The notes under the pieces: generated by a model | What the model saw: only the letters and a program-made list of their open reading frames with translations | Database searches by the model: none | Told to the model about the DNA's origin: nothing | Part shown: positions 36,001 through 49,400 of the stretch, in pieces | Numbering within the stretch: the first letter of the stretch is position 1 | Layout: each line of letters begins with the position of its first letter | Program-made: the position numbers and the translations under genes | Assembly: GCF_901709675.1 (NCBI RefSeq) | Contig: NC_051093.1 | Coordinates: forward strand, 9,043,553-9,107,552 | DNA length: 64,000 bases | Reading direction: 5' to 3' | From: Syngnathus acus | Lineage: Eukaryota; Chordata; Actinopteri; Syngnathiformes; Syngnathidae

Positions 36001-39000
36001 ACTGCAGCATTTTCAGAGGCGCATTTGCACACCGCACTGCAGCTTAAAGCACAATTACAAAGTAGTTAACATTGCTTTCCTTATGATTTCATCCAACACA
36101 TTCAGTAGTTTTGCCTTAACAGGACCTTAGTATTTAATCTTATTTGTATAGAAAGGTTTTTTTTATTCTTGAAAAAGTTCATAATTACTATATTTAGGTT
36201 TGAATTGCCTGAAAGCATCCCAAACAGTCCAGTGCTGTGTCAATACTTAGCAATGACTTGCATCATCTGCACTACTGTTACGCTTTGTGAATATTTTGGC
36301 AGAAAAGTTGGCCTTGGGGGGGTTTTGTCTTTGTCTGGCAATGTTAAGGACTCCAACATAAGAAGCGGTGGCCCGCCCACTGACGAGGAGAGAAGAGGTC
36401 AAAGTCAAGCGCATCATTTCGATTACGCCTCGATTGTGTTGATGCAGCAAAGTGCAAAGAACGCTGCAGAAGAGCGGGGGACACCCTTTGCAGTTATCAC
36501 TTGCTGGCCAGATCAAATTCAACTGGACTTGCTAAGCTAAGGGATGCTAGGTGCTAACCAGCCTTGCACATTGCTACAGCATTCCGTGCACACAGCACAT
36601 TCTAAACATAGTGATTGTTGAAGGTCATTGCTTATACTTTCCCATTTGCTTTTTTGCACTGCCCCAAGGTTGTGCTACACTGCTTTCACACATATTTGCT
36701 GAGTCAGCGCATGGCTTGAGAAATTTGCTCCGTTTACTGATTCGGCAGACTTTGAAATCAGAAATATCCCACTCAAATCTCAGAGTCAAAAAAATAATCA
36801 CATAGCTGATGAATTTACGGATTTTTTTTTTGGGGTGTGCAAAATTACGCTTCACTTCATAGATGGAGAATTCAGAAATTGATGGTGAGTCGTTTCCTTA
36901 TAGGGAACAGATTGTGTTAAATAGTGACATCGTATAATTGTTACATCCAGGGAGACAGCCAGCTAGGAAAAAAAAAAAATTGAGGTGTAAATTGAAATAT
37001 TTCCGGCGCACATTAATGTCTACATTATCCCTGCACATTTGTATTTTTTATGAATTGTGTAAATTGCATCAATTGCAGAATGATAACACTGTTGTCTGAC
37101 AAAGTGACCACAGATGGCCGGCAAAACGTGTTTTCCTGGAAAAAGAGAGGGTGGGGGTGGGGGAGGCTTAACTGTATGTCTCCTCATACGGGCATCATTC
37201 TGTGCACTGCACCTGGGTTAGAAGAGCCTCTCTGCCAAATGATCCCATTGGAGGAAAGCCGCAATGGAGGGAGGACAGAACGAGAGAAACAAATATTGAA
37301 TCAAGGATTTAGAGGCGAGGGGAAAAGGGGATCCAAAATGTGCCGGGGAGAGAGGGCAATGATGAGATCACATCAATGTGTTTTGCTAACAACAAATGCG
37401 CGTGGGAAATGAACGGCCGGAGAGACAAAGAGTGGGGTGGCGAGTAGATGGATGCCGAGGCGGCCAGATAAATGAGGTGGCTTGTGAGGGGACCTTCCGT
37501 GGGATGGACACAAATGGGTGAAATGAGCAAAAAGGGAAATTACAAAGAAAACCAGACAATGGAGACTGGGAAAGAGGATGATGACTGGAATTAATTCCAA
37601 ACATCAGGCCAAAAGTCATGAGCACTACTTGAATGTAGAAGGTGTCACAATACTTTTTTTTTTTTTTAAACAATGATTTTACTTGCCGTTTATGAATGGG
37701 ATCTATGAAAATTGGGTATTGTCAAAATTGGGTCCGGCAAAATCAATGCAGAAGCTACTTGAGATGCGCAAGTCCAATTTTGTCCCATCTCACCTGAATG
37801 GAGAGTGGCAAGTTGACAAAATGAAGGACAACAACCAAGACCTTGATGAAAATAATGGACGTCAGCCAGCTAAGAGAAATCAAGACGTGGCTTTCTCTTG
37901 GCAAGAAAAGAGGAAGGACAGTTATCACCTTGACAGCGGAAGAAGAGATGCAAGGGAGAAAAAAAAGAAGAGGGGATGATATGGAGAATGAAGGAGGACA
38001 AAATGAGAAAATGAATGAGGCAAACAAAAGCGCTCACGTTAAAACACGCTTCCATCTGTCAGGAAAGAAAATTGAAAATTCCTTCTCTGCCTCCGGATTG
38101 TTTGTGGTTGGCTACAAACGTGTTTTCGCTCCTGTTGCATGAATACTGTACTTTGGGGAATTGAGCATTTCTTCTATCTAAAATGAGTCTCCAGAAGCCT
38201 GAATGGAATGCAAATGGATCACCATATGGACTCGGTATGGAGTTTCCATGTTCTGCAACTCTGGTTTGCTGCCACATGGTGTGTGTGTGTATGGGGACAC
38301 CACTTTTTTTTTTTTATATCATCACATTCTCATCATCAGCAATTTATGCACTTCCTCCTTGTGTCCCAAGTCATGCCAAATCTCATTAATGTTATCTAGC
38401 TTCCAGTGGCAACTTGTTTTGATCAACCAAGCCCGTTTGTTGTGCACCATGGCAAGTGGAACGAGGACTGTTTGGCATGCCAGAAGCAATTTCTACCATA
38501 TAATGTGTGAACTTCACAAGTAGAAGACATTGCAAATGATAAAGACCAAATATTGCTGTCACTCATTGGCAGAGCTAGAGGGGGGGGAAATAAAGGGCAA
38601 AGACCCCCTGAAATTTGCTTTGGGTATGTAAAAATACAGTTTTTGTTTGTTTAGTGGACTAGTTGTGATGTCTTGGTTAGAATTACGTGTCAGAGAACGA
38701 GCGCAAAAAGCATGTACAGTAATTGTGTAAGTGTCCGGAGGGATGACCGGGCTGAAGCGTCAGCCTGAAGCCGAGAGAGCCCAGTTCTATCCAAAGCAAG
38801 CCAAGCGTGAGAGCATGAGCAAGAAGCAGAAAGCAATGAAGTGAAATTAAAACCCGCTGGTGGTTAGACGCTAGCCTCAAAAGAGGCTTGACTCAATTCT
38901 AGACCTCTTCAAGACAATAAACCGGAAAAACTAGCCACAATGCAGGCACAACATTAGTCGCAACTTCTAAAAGGTCTTTTAAAAGTCTTTTGCGGTGCGA

Positions 39001-41329
39001 AAACCTTTTTACTATTTTTATGTGAACCAGAGCAGATAAAAAGATCATTTGGTAGTTTACAGGCTAGCATAAAACAAAGCACATTGAAAAGACTTAAGGA
39101 GCTAAAAAAAGTCAAATCAATATTTTTGAATAGATTAAAAAAAAAAAGCTAAATAAAACTCCTTTTAGTGAAAACAAGGTTGCTGGAGTTCATCTTCACA
39201 GTCCATGCGGCTGCACTGGCAGTCCCCGAGCCGTCCATAATGTAATAACGGCCTGCGGCAGTCACAAGGGCGCACCTAATAAGGCTAACAAGTCATGTCA
39301 GCATGGGACATTAGCGGCCAGGGGATCGATGCGCACCAAATTCAGGTGCATTAAGCCGACTTAATTATAGCTTCCTTTGTGTCCACACACACACACGGTT
39401 CAAATGTGTGCAGTGACACATTTACTTTGAAATGATTTGTTGAATTCATTCACTGCCAATGGACGTCAAAGTTGCATTTGTAACTGGGACACAATGTCTT
39501 TAAAAAGAGAATTTAGCCAAAAAAACAAACAAAGGGGAAACAAAAAAGCAACAGTTACCTTATTTTGCTTACTGCTGCAGCCTTGCAAGCTCATGAAAAA
39601 AAAAAAAAAACAATCTAACAGGCAGTCGTGTCGACTTTGGCTCAACATGCCCTATTTCACAAGTCCACAAAGCAATTCAGTGTCCTACAGTCAAATACGG
39701 ATTGGAGCCAGGATTTTTAATCTACTCCCTGAGAATGTTCGTGTTTGGCTTGCTGATGATGCCAATTCGCGAGCGCTTCTTTCATATATATATTTTTTGC
39801 ATCCTACTGTTCGCTGTTGGAGCCCCGAGTCAAAATGAGATGAGTACACAGAGGTGCCCGAGAAAAATATGATCTGAGCGCTCATGAAACATATTAAAAA
39901 AAATCCAACACCTCCGAAAGTGATTAAATAAAAGCGAATATGATAATCTTGTCTGCCGAGTTGTTGTTAGTTGTGTCAGCCTAATAAATTGTTAATGGGG
40001 AACACGTGCGCAAGCCTTATTTAGTTTTAATTAATCTATTTGATATCCGCTCTTCCTTTCAGCTTTGCACACAAACGAGAATCCTTTTCCCGACTGAGTC
40101 GTGGAATGGAGGGGAAATTACATTAAGATGTAATACAGTCGGCACACGGTGAGCTGGTTAATGTGTGTTAATGAAGCAATCAATAAACGGAAAAATAAAC
40201 TGTGCATAAAGGGCACATTTGCGCGCCCAAGGTGCTCTCTCTTTTATTTCGTTATTGCCCTAATGCATTTGTAATGCGCTGCATCTTGTTTGAGGTCATA
40301 ACAACTTTCCTCTGGTTTCACGAAACGACAACAAGACGCTGCAGCGGCCAATAAATCACACAACCTGCGATGAAATCCATTTGCAAAGCTGCGCCGCTTC
40401 TATTTGGAAAGCGAGGGGAAGAGCTGTAATTATGTTTTCTATTGAGAGGTACAACAGATGAATGACAGCACCGCAACGAGAAAGTTCGATAAGTGACCCG
40501 AGTGCTCCTGTCTACATCTTGCCATCTAAATAAACCCGACAAATCCTCTCTTCACCTGCGCAGACGTCTGCCTGTCAACACATCATCACAAAGGTCACTC
40601 AGTAAATTTGTTTCTCCATCCATCCATCCATCCATCCATCCATCCATCCATCCATCCATCCATCCATCCATCCACCCATCCATCCACCCAACCATCCATC
40701 CATCCATCCATCCATCCATCCATCCACCCAACCATCCATCCATCCATCCATCCATCCATCCATCCATCCATCGTGACTAAAAATAGCCGGCGTGACAAAT
40801 TGTTTGAGCACAACGGGCCGGCCGCCAATCAGCCGCCATATATTCATTCATTTGCAACAACCTGCATGGGAGTCCCATAAGTAATCAGACAAAGCCTAAC
40901 CTTTCCAACGATGGAGACACGGACATAATCAAACAATGCGAAGCCGAGGCCTCAAATTAGGATGTTGTTTCGCTACAAAGCGATTGATTGTGTTGATTAA
41001 GTATGTGATGTTGTCATTGATGTGGAAATAGAAGGAGGCCGTGAAAGGCGTCCTCTTGGCTCCACCCCTGATAGTTCCCCTTGTGTTCCAAGCATTGAGC
41101 AAGACCAAACCTCCTTGCTTATGTAGATTTGTTAGCGTCTTATTTATTCCTTCCTTCATCCTTGTCTCATCTAGCATTCCATGGTGGAATCCAACGTTGA
41201 CCTCCCAACGACGTCGGCGGCCTCATCTCTCCCTTTCCGCTTCCCCTCTCTGCGTCAACTCCCTCTGCTTTTAATCTCGTCTCAGTCATTTCTTGTTTAA
41301 TATTCTGTCTTTCATTATCATCATCCCAG
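30045..41329. other. Long gene-free stretch (possible long 5' intron of pvalb, or intergenic)
   Basis: No exon with coding potential was recognised. It contains a TG dinucleotide run at 30419-30443, a CCCT/CCAT simple repeat near 33640-33690, and a CCAT array at 40615-40772. Stretches with TAATTA-type sites and balanced base composition at about 32190-32400, 39180-39380 and 39950-40330 look like candidate conserved non-coding elements, by appearance only. Confidence 0.5.
40615..40772. repeat. (CCAT)n tetranucleotide microsatellite
   Basis: About 40 copies of CATC with a few CACC and AACC interruptions. Open frames through it (HPSI or DGWM repeats) are artefacts of the tetranucleotide. Confidence 0.97.
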
Positions 41330-41375
41330 GATTACCTGTCAGAACTTCATCGTGCTTTCATCTTGTCAGAAGGAG
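41330..41375 (+). other. Candidate 46-nt untranslated exon upstream of pvalb
   Basis: Preceded by a long pyrimidine tract ending TCATCATCCCAG and followed by GGAG|GTGAGAGG, so both splice sites are good. The 46-nt length and its position 3 kb before the parvalbumin coding start fit a cassette in the 5' leader. It could equally be chance. Confidence 0.25.
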
Positions 41376-44325
41376 GTGAGAGGCTCGCCTCTGGTGGCCT
41401 TTTTTTTGCTGCCAGCGTTTTAATTGTACCGATAAAATTGTTGGATATTTGTTTGTTTGCTCGCGCTAACAAGTAATCCTTTCAAGCTAATTAGTGGCAA
41501 TAAATTGTAAAAAAAAAAAAGGTGCAATTAGGTTTGTTCCTAATGGAGGGAAGAAAAAGAGAAAACACATCAAGAGTATTTAATATATCACCGGAGATGC
41601 TAAATGCTTTGAAGCAAGTGTTAAATGAAAGGAGAAAGCTTCAATTAAAAGTGGAAAGAAAAGAGACAGACAATGCTTTGGCCATGGGGTGGTGGTCGTA
41701 ATCATCTCAGAGGGGGATTAGAGGACAGAGAGGTCCCTTGAGTGGGCGGAGTGAGAAAATTAGGGGAAGAAATCCAATAGCTGCAAGGAGGAAGGCACAA
41801 TAGGGGGGGAGGAAGGACAAAACAAGGGTGGGACCAACAGAACAAGGCTGGCCCACTCTTTGACCATCGTTAATAGCCATGTTAAATAGTATAAAGAAAT
41901 ATATAATATTAGAATAATATAATAAAATGATATATAATATTAGAATAATATGATATAAAATAATATATAATTAATATATATACTATATTTTCAGTTTTTC
42001 ATTCAGAGAGGCAGTCATGGAGTGTCTAAAATGCAATCAAAGTCAATAAATCAAATGAAACAGAGTCATCCAAAATAAAAGATCGAAGATGCTATTTGAC
42101 TTCCTGAACTGGCTCCTCCATAGAATGAGATTAAATTTAGATAGTGAGACAGCATCTCCAGCAGGTAATTACTTTCCGATAGCCAGCGTTTGCTTGCAAA
42201 ATGAGAAGCGCTGCTTTCCCGGCCGGCCAGGGCTTACTTGCGATTTATTTCAAGGTCACATTTTAATTACACCTAATTAGACTGACCACGCTTTAACGGG
42301 TGTAGCCAAACTTGGTCAAAATGCTGATGGAAGCAAACTTGTTGATTCACCCATGAGGAATGATCTATGAATTTATAAAATAAAAGGAAATGTTCATTGT
42401 GCTCATGCATGTATTCCACTATGAATATTCACTAACAGAAGAATACTTGGATAACTAAAGTTAATGAGATGGACACTCAAGGAAACATTGCTGACTTTTT
42501 TTTTTCCCAAGGCTTATGAGTGCTTGAAATAATGGGCATTTTTAATTTGTTTGTTAATATTACATGCAAATATGTCAAGTGGTCTCAGCACTGGCGCCGC
42601 TTTTATTATGTTTGTTTTGCAAATGAATCTCATGAATGTGTATGTAAGTTTATTAGACTGCAAATCGTAGCAGAATGTGTCACATGGGAGGATGGATAAA
42701 AGTTGTGAATATTTTATGACTTATTTGCGGGGTCGAATACAAGCATCTTTTTGTTTTATTTATCATTTTTTTCTTAATTGTTCCTTTTGTTGTGTTCTTT
42801 TTTTTTTACTACTTATACATCAAACATATAAAAAGCAGATACAGAGTTACAATCCACATTTTTTGTTTTTTGTCTGTCCGTATCTATTTGTGTGTTCTTC
42901 CTATCAGCATCAACTGAAATTACTGTTAGCTTTCATTGCATTTGAGCATCAATTATGTAAATATTATGCAATTTAGAGGAGCTTCATGGGACAATAAATT
43001 AGCTCTCAGGCTTAGGGAAATAATAGCCTGCTGCATCTGTTTATATGATAATAACTCATCCTTCTCGGTTCCTAATATAAAAGCATTTTAGAGAAATGTC
43101 AGCGAATGTATAAATGCAAACTTCCTGGGTCTTTCTGCAGCCTTTATACTATTACTGTAAATAAATATCAGTTAACTTTGTCCAGTTCCGCTGAGAGCTG
43201 ATTGGCTTAGGTTATCACACCAAGTCAATCTTAGCCGGTCGCTTCATTGTTTGCTTTCCCTCCAGACACCTTTGTGCTATAGGTCACAAAAGAAGCTTGC
43301 GCTGGTAATAATAAATGATTGAACATGTGGCCACACAAGTTAAGTACTGCTCACTATTGATCCATGTGTGCAGGCCTGTGTCACCAAAGTAGATAAGACT
43401 GGAGAGCTTCGAGAAGCTCATATATCACCTGCTGTGATGAAAACCACAAATGGAGGTCACCTTCAATAATACAAGTGCTTGTCTGGCTAAATGCTACCAT
43501 TAACTTTGGACAAATACATTATGTTATTTCTTCTGTGTCTTAAGTGGTAATAAGTCATTTAAATATTGACGGTACAATTAAAGCTAATAGATGGGTCGCC
43601 ACACTTCAAATGAAGTGTCAGCCTGTTTTGATTGGAAAAAGATATTCATTTATAAAATACTTTTAAATGCACCACGCACGGCTGTATTGATTGTTTGTGT
43701 CCAGAAGCCACAGACAATCTAGTGAAGGATGAAGACATTTGTGTCTACATCTAACTTCTACAGTATCTTTGGGTTCAAGCTTATTAAGAAGGAGAGTGCA
43801 TCAGTCAAAGTCCCAAGAGAGGGACACCTTCATAAGGTTGTGTCAAGCCAAAGCGCTTCTTCTGCGAGGTATAGAGTGGATATTTAAAAATCTATACACA
43901 ATCGCAATTATTTTTTTTAAGCCTGGTGTTATATGTGGTTATAATTCACATTCACGGTGGAAAACATTTTAAACGATTAATCATGATTAATTTTGTTGTA
44001 TATTACAAAAACAAATTGAACAGGGGTGTGTAGACTTTTTCTAGGGGCATTTATGTCATCAGAAGTGGGATGGATAGTGAAGTCTCATTTAGTATTTCAG
44101 AGACAGCTGAAGACTCAGATGGTCTGTTTAATCCCCGCTGACTTGGCCTCCGGCCCTCCGGCCCGCTTTTATGTGTAGCGGCTCTACAAGGAAAATGTTC
44201 TAGTCGTCTATACGGCGCTGGCTGCCATCTGTGCTTCTTCCTTTGACTGCTTCATTCTACTTTTGTGCTTTTACTCGATAGCCCACAACTTCTGACCCTT
44301 TCTTTTCTTGTCTCCAACAGCCAAA
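41376..44325. other. Non-coding stretch before the pvalb coding exons
   Basis: Contains an AT-rich TAATATAAT quasi-repeat at 41890-41990 and a mariner-like end fragment (GGGGTGTGTAGACTTTTTCTA) near 44023. A candidate conserved patch rich in TAATTA sites lies near 42160-42285. No coding exon is seen. Confidence 0.5.
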
Positions 44326-44990
44326 ATGGCGATGAACAGCATCCTCAACGCTGACAACATCAAGAAAGCACTCGATGCATTTGCAGGTGAATTCAAGTGA
44401 AACATCTTTGACAGCTTCCACTCGGATCGATTGACAAGATGCGGTTTGGTCATGACGTGAACTTTTTGTGCATCGATACGTTTTGTGTGCGCAGTGGCCG
44501 ACTCTTTTGACCATAAGAGGTTTTTTGACATGATCGGCCTGAAGAACAAATCTGCTGACGATGTGAAGAAGGTCTTCACGGTGCTGGATGCCGACAACAG
44601 TGGCTACATAGAGGAGGAGGAGCTCAAGTAAGAGAAATAACAAGAATGAGATGAAGCCTAAATATAATTCTGATGTTTTGAATCCGCTTAGATTTGTCTT
44701 GAAGGGCTTTGCCAAAGATGGCAGGGACCTGACCGATAAGGAAACCAAAACATTTTTACACGCAGCCGACAAGGATGGAGACGGCAAGATTGGAGTAGAA
44801 GGTAAAAGTACCATAACAATACAGCTGCATGGAGTCTAGTAATATATGTATTTTTAATTTAAAATAAATAAAAATAATTAAATACTTTTTAAAATTAGTT
44901 TATTTGTTTAAATTATTTTAAATAATGTTTTTATTTTATTTCATTTTTTTTTCGCTTCTCTTAGAGTTTACCACCCTTGTGAAAGAATAA
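44326..44990 (+). CDS. pvalb: Parvalbumin, alpha type
   Basis: Four coding exons: 44326-44386, 44495-44627, 44692-44801, 44965-44990, encoding 109 residues, the normal parvalbumin length. Cytosolic EF-hand calcium buffer of fast muscle and neurons. The AB region (residues 1-38) carries no loop. The CD loop [12 protein letters not shown] (about 52-63) and the EF loop [12 protein letters not shown] (about 91-102) keep all calcium ligands, including the final Glu. The protein starts [19 protein letters not shown], closer to teleost pvalb6/pvalb7 and mammalian PVALB than to beta parvalbumins (allergens). The first coding exon begins five bases before the ATG after TCTCCAACAG, so the 5' leader is split. 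Converges with baiap2l2. Whether it is pvalb6 or pvalb7 is not resolved. Confidence 0.95.
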
Positions 44991-45054
44991 GCACCTGTGA
45001 AGACGGAGCCCAAAAGACCTCCTGACCCCATGGCCTCCATCCTTTTGATCGCAC

Positions 45055-45060
45055 AATAAA
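45055..45060 (+). other. Poly(A) signal AATAAA of pvalb
   Basis: AATAAA lies 65 bases after the stop codon, giving a short 3' UTR. Further hexamers occur near 45317 (ATTAAA) and 45376-45390. Confidence 0.7.
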
Positions 45061-46474
45061 GCCAAACACATTGCCCCGAAGCCACATGCACTCATCCCAT
45101 CTTCTCCCTTTTCTACAAACTCTTCTTGTTTGCGCTTATGTATAGAGAATAAGAACATGCCTGCAGGACGTAGACCTTGCATTATAAAGCAAAGTAGATA
45201 TGTGGAGAGATAATATGCCAGACCTATTTCCCCCCCCCCTCTGTGCTTCATCCCCTTATCTACATATCTTTCTTATTTTAATTTTCTCAGCCATTGCTGC
45301 CCCTCCGCCTCCCAAATTAAAATGAGATGTATTATTGTCATGCCATAAGAAGAATGCGGTTAAGCTGTGAATGAAAATAAATATGAATAAAATGAAGACC
45401 ATGTGACTTGAACTGGCTTTGTTGTTTTTTTTTGCTGCACTTTTTCCTCAAGCAGAGCAACTGAAAAACAACTTGACAGCAAGCCCTCATAAAGTATAGA
45501 GCCATGCACTTCAAAGCCTTTGAGAAAGGCACCATATAAAAACAAGCCTGGAATATTATCAAATGTACCAGAGGTGCTGGGCTCATTTAAAACAAGCATA
45601 CTTTGAAGCCATTAACACAACTGGATTCACACTGAGGTTCAATTTGGGTTAAGCATCCCCGACGGAAGAGCCAAAAAGGCAATGTGGGATCTTCTTTTGT
45701 AGGCCAATTTACTGCCTGAGCAAAATAAACAGAGTCCAGTTCGCTTGTATGGAGGCGACCAAGACAGAACCGGTTTGATTCCCAATGTTGCGTATCCAGG
45801 GGAGGGACAAGACAAAATGATACAATAAATATTAAAATGGACCTTCATTGAACAGCATTTATTTGGGAATAGTAACATTTCATTATTACATTTTCAATTT
45901 GCATGAATGGAGCTATGATGTCTCAGAGGTGTCATTAGTTTTAATTTTCCAATTACTATATGGTTGAGAACAGACTAGCGAAGAAATACCAGAGCCGAAG
46001 TGCGATGGTAAGGAAAAAAATTAAAAACACCAACAACTGCTCAGAATCGAGCATACGGACGATTTCTAAGTCATGAAAATTGAAGGCGCGTTATTTTTAA
46101 CTACCTAAAAATCATGCTCAGCACAAAAATACCGAGACTTGTAATGTAGCCCAAAATTGGGAAAAGAGATTTTAAGTGGCCCCTCACAAATATTTGTCTA
46201 CATTTGTTGCTGGGACAGTGGTAGCGCCCCCTGCTGGCAATAAGTGATACATTACATTGGTTCATAGTGGCACATTATTAAAAAAAAATAGATACTGGAA
46301 AGAGAATTGTGGTGGTATTCAAGCAGAATATGATCTCCATATGATTCATTCAACAAAACTAGAATGCAATCATCCAAACCCGAAGAGGTTGCAGAATATG
46401 GCAAAGTATTATTAACAACGTCAAGAGAGGACAATCGTCAACCGTACTTGTTGTATTTTGATAGCTAGGTGACA
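45061..46474. other. Region between the converging pvalb and baiap2l2 genes
   Basis: No coding sequence seen. It should contain the distal pvalb 3' UTR on + and the baiap2l2 3' UTR on -. A minus-strand AATAAA (TTTATT on +) occurs at 45858-45863. Confidence 0.45.
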
Positions 46475-49400
46475 TTAGCGATAAACACGAGGCGCTGACC
46501 TGTCATTGGTGGATGTGGGCTTCAACTTAACTGTTGCAAATGGGTTTGTGCCCCTTAAGATAGAGAGAAGAAAGGAAAAGATTTATGTATGATTCATTTT
46601 TCTCGATGGAAAAACATCAGCCGCATTTGCATCACATGGCCTTTTTTTCTTACCTCGGGAAGAGTTCTGGTTTTGATTCGTGTGGCTGGGATCGCTGCAG
46701 AAAAACAAGAAAAGGGTCTGAGTGAGTGAAACAAACAACTAACACTTGGAAGTTTGAGACAACTTCAACCATTGAACTCTTGAGCGGTTCACGCCATTCT
46801 CTTGCACATTCTAACAAATGTACAAATGGTGGAGGATATCTTCAAAATGATATCACAACACACACATGCACGCACACGCACACACACACAAACTTCCTCA
46901 CTCATCCACTATCAGCAGCTGGAGCTTCCACCCTGCATCCACCAGAAAGAGGGATGAGGTGACATGGAGAACAGTACTTTGCCAGAGTGCCCCTGCTGGA
47001 CAAACGAGTACATTGCAACAAAAGCCTTTATATGAAAGGCTTCAAAGCAGACTGCTAATTAATGTGTTTTTTTTCTATCTATCAGTAAACCCACAAGCAA
47101 TGTAGCCTGACTTTCATCTGAGACATGAATAAAAAGCAAAAATAGCACATGATTCGGTCGGACTGTTCAATAGTAACTAACTGTTAATAGTGTTTACCTT
47201 TTTTTCGGGATTAGACCCCGTTGTTTTGTCTGATGTGCTCGTTTGACTGGAGTATTTATTTGAAGATTGCGATAGCAGAGGCGGAGGCGGCGGCGGAGGT
47301 GGCGTCTTTCTTTCCGTACGGCTACTCGCACTGCTGTTGCTTCGTCCCCGAGGAGCGGAACTACTGCAAAGATACACATAATTAATAAAATCAGTGAGGA
47401 ATAATACAAAGTATTTCATCTGACAAAAGCTTTGTGTACTATGTCTTGTCACCGTGGGATAGTGGGAACGTAATTTCGATTTCTTTGTGTGTCTTGGCAT
47501 GTGAAGAAATTGACAATAAAGCAGACTTTGACTTTCGCTTTCCTCATCATTTAAAACGCCTGATTTCAACAACACTGACAAAAGAGGTTGGTAAGTGTGC
47601 AGAAAGTTGCCATCCACTTGATATTCGATTTAACATAAAGTGTCCACAGTGAGTGAACAATGTTTGAGCTAAATGCTCGTACTGGTGTTCCTCAAGGCGC
47701 TGGGTCACCCATATAACTTAAATGGCTCAGCCCTGATTATTGGGCCATATAAATCCAATTGAGATGGCCTGGGGGAAAGAACTCTTAAGTAAGTAGCGGT
47801 GCGGCTGTGCAGAATTCAATCATTCAAAACTATTGATGAAGTGAAAGATTTCCTCGATGTGAGAACAATAAGTTGAGCACTTACTGATGATGTCCTTGAT
47901 TATCCTCAAAGCATTATTATACCCAGTCACGTTTCTACTTGTAATGGACAGATCAAAGTTGCCACATCTGACACTCCAAGTGATTAAAAAAAGATTCTCA
48001 TTTGACTGAGGCTAATGAGGCTGAAGTTCCTTGCGGATGAGGGCGATGTAACATGAATTCTAAATGGAAACCGTGCAACGATCGACAAAATCTCTCTCCC
48101 TCTTTTTTGGACTGAGGAATTACAGGACGCATCCTTTTTTTTTTCCAGCGTGTTTGATTACCCCAGGTCAGTTTGCAGAGGAGGGTCCACATCTACTTCT
48201 TCCACAAAGGAGGCCGGGAACCATCCTTGACTGAAAACATATGGACACTGAGAAATAAGTTTTGTGTTGATTCTGAAGAAAAGAAAATACAGTCTCTTAA
48301 TAAATTTCATATGTTAAAACATGCTTATATAGTGTCTGACAACTACTTCACAAATTCTTGAATAATCATCATCCATCCACAGAGGTTTGTAATTGCCTGC
48401 AGATGCCACAAGAGGGCAGCAAAGCACTACTTTTCATTCATCTCTCGCCTGTCTAAACAATTTTGCGTTTCACCTCAACATAGTTCCTTGTCACTAAGAT
48501 GGTGCCAAAGCAATACTTTTATATTAGACAGGGCACAAAAACAGCAATAGGTGAGTTTTGCAGCAGATAAAGGCTTTCAAAAAATAAATCCACAAGTAAC
48601 AAATGGAGGGGATACTCTAGTTCAATCTGACATGAATACATTTGCACCACATTTGAAAGAACTCATTAGATTGCATAGTACAGCAGGCGGCGAGTGCATA
48701 CACACATTTGCACACAGAGAAGGACTCCAACTCACCGTGAATTGTTGCCAGCTGCACGGCCGTACAGCCAGCCGTTTTTCGGCTGCGGGACCAGCACGGT
48801 AATCATCTCTCCCCTGGCAAAGTGCAGCAGGGTTGGATTGGAGCCAACTGGCTGATGGGCTACCAGGGCCCTCATGGATCTTCCTGCACCCCCCACCGAA
48901 GAGCGATAGATGCTGCCCTGGGGGGACGGTGCTGAACACATCAAGAATCAAACACACTGGAGCTCAAATTCTGGCTCTGCTTCTGATGTCAACTTGTGCC
49001 ATCTCCAATTCTCCTCCATTTCACTTATATTTGAAAGTAAGTCTATTTTTCTTTTAAAGACCGACAAATTTCTGCGCTCAACTAATTTTCTCACCTCTTG
49101 ACGGTACATTGCCGAGAGGTTGCTCTTCTCTGTTCCTCCGGTTCGCTTGTCTTACCTGCGCCTGCAAGAACAAAATTCAAGACAACACATTGATCCGTCC
49201 GAGAATGCTCATTATCGGGTTTCATTTAGATGCTTCGAGATGACATAAACATTTATTTATAATCTCATGCAGTCGCGGTTTCATCTTCATGCTCGATCAA
49301 TTCTGAGAGATACAACCTGCCACCAGAGGGCACTACAGCAGCAAAAACAAATTGTCAGATGAGATGCAGACCCAAATTGAGCTGATAGAGATCAATTCTA

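Noticed and set aside
37050-38142. Several 90-120-codon frames on both strands around 37-38 kb
   Set aside because: Purine-rich sequence is open by composition. The frames overlap on both strands, with no domain and no consistent splice structure.
40493-40880. Overlapping open frames rich in HPSI or DGWM repeats
   Set aside because: They are translations of the CCAT microsatellite in several frames.
44257-44814. 185-codon minus-strand open frame
   Set aside because: It is antisense to the parvalbumin exons and introns, has no domain, and is a shadow of the real gene.
48182-48225. Alternative acceptor GTCAAG|GATGG for baiap2l2 exon 11
   Set aside because: It breaks the reading frame. The acceptor TTTTCAG three codons' length upstream restores the SH3 sequence GWFPASF in frame.
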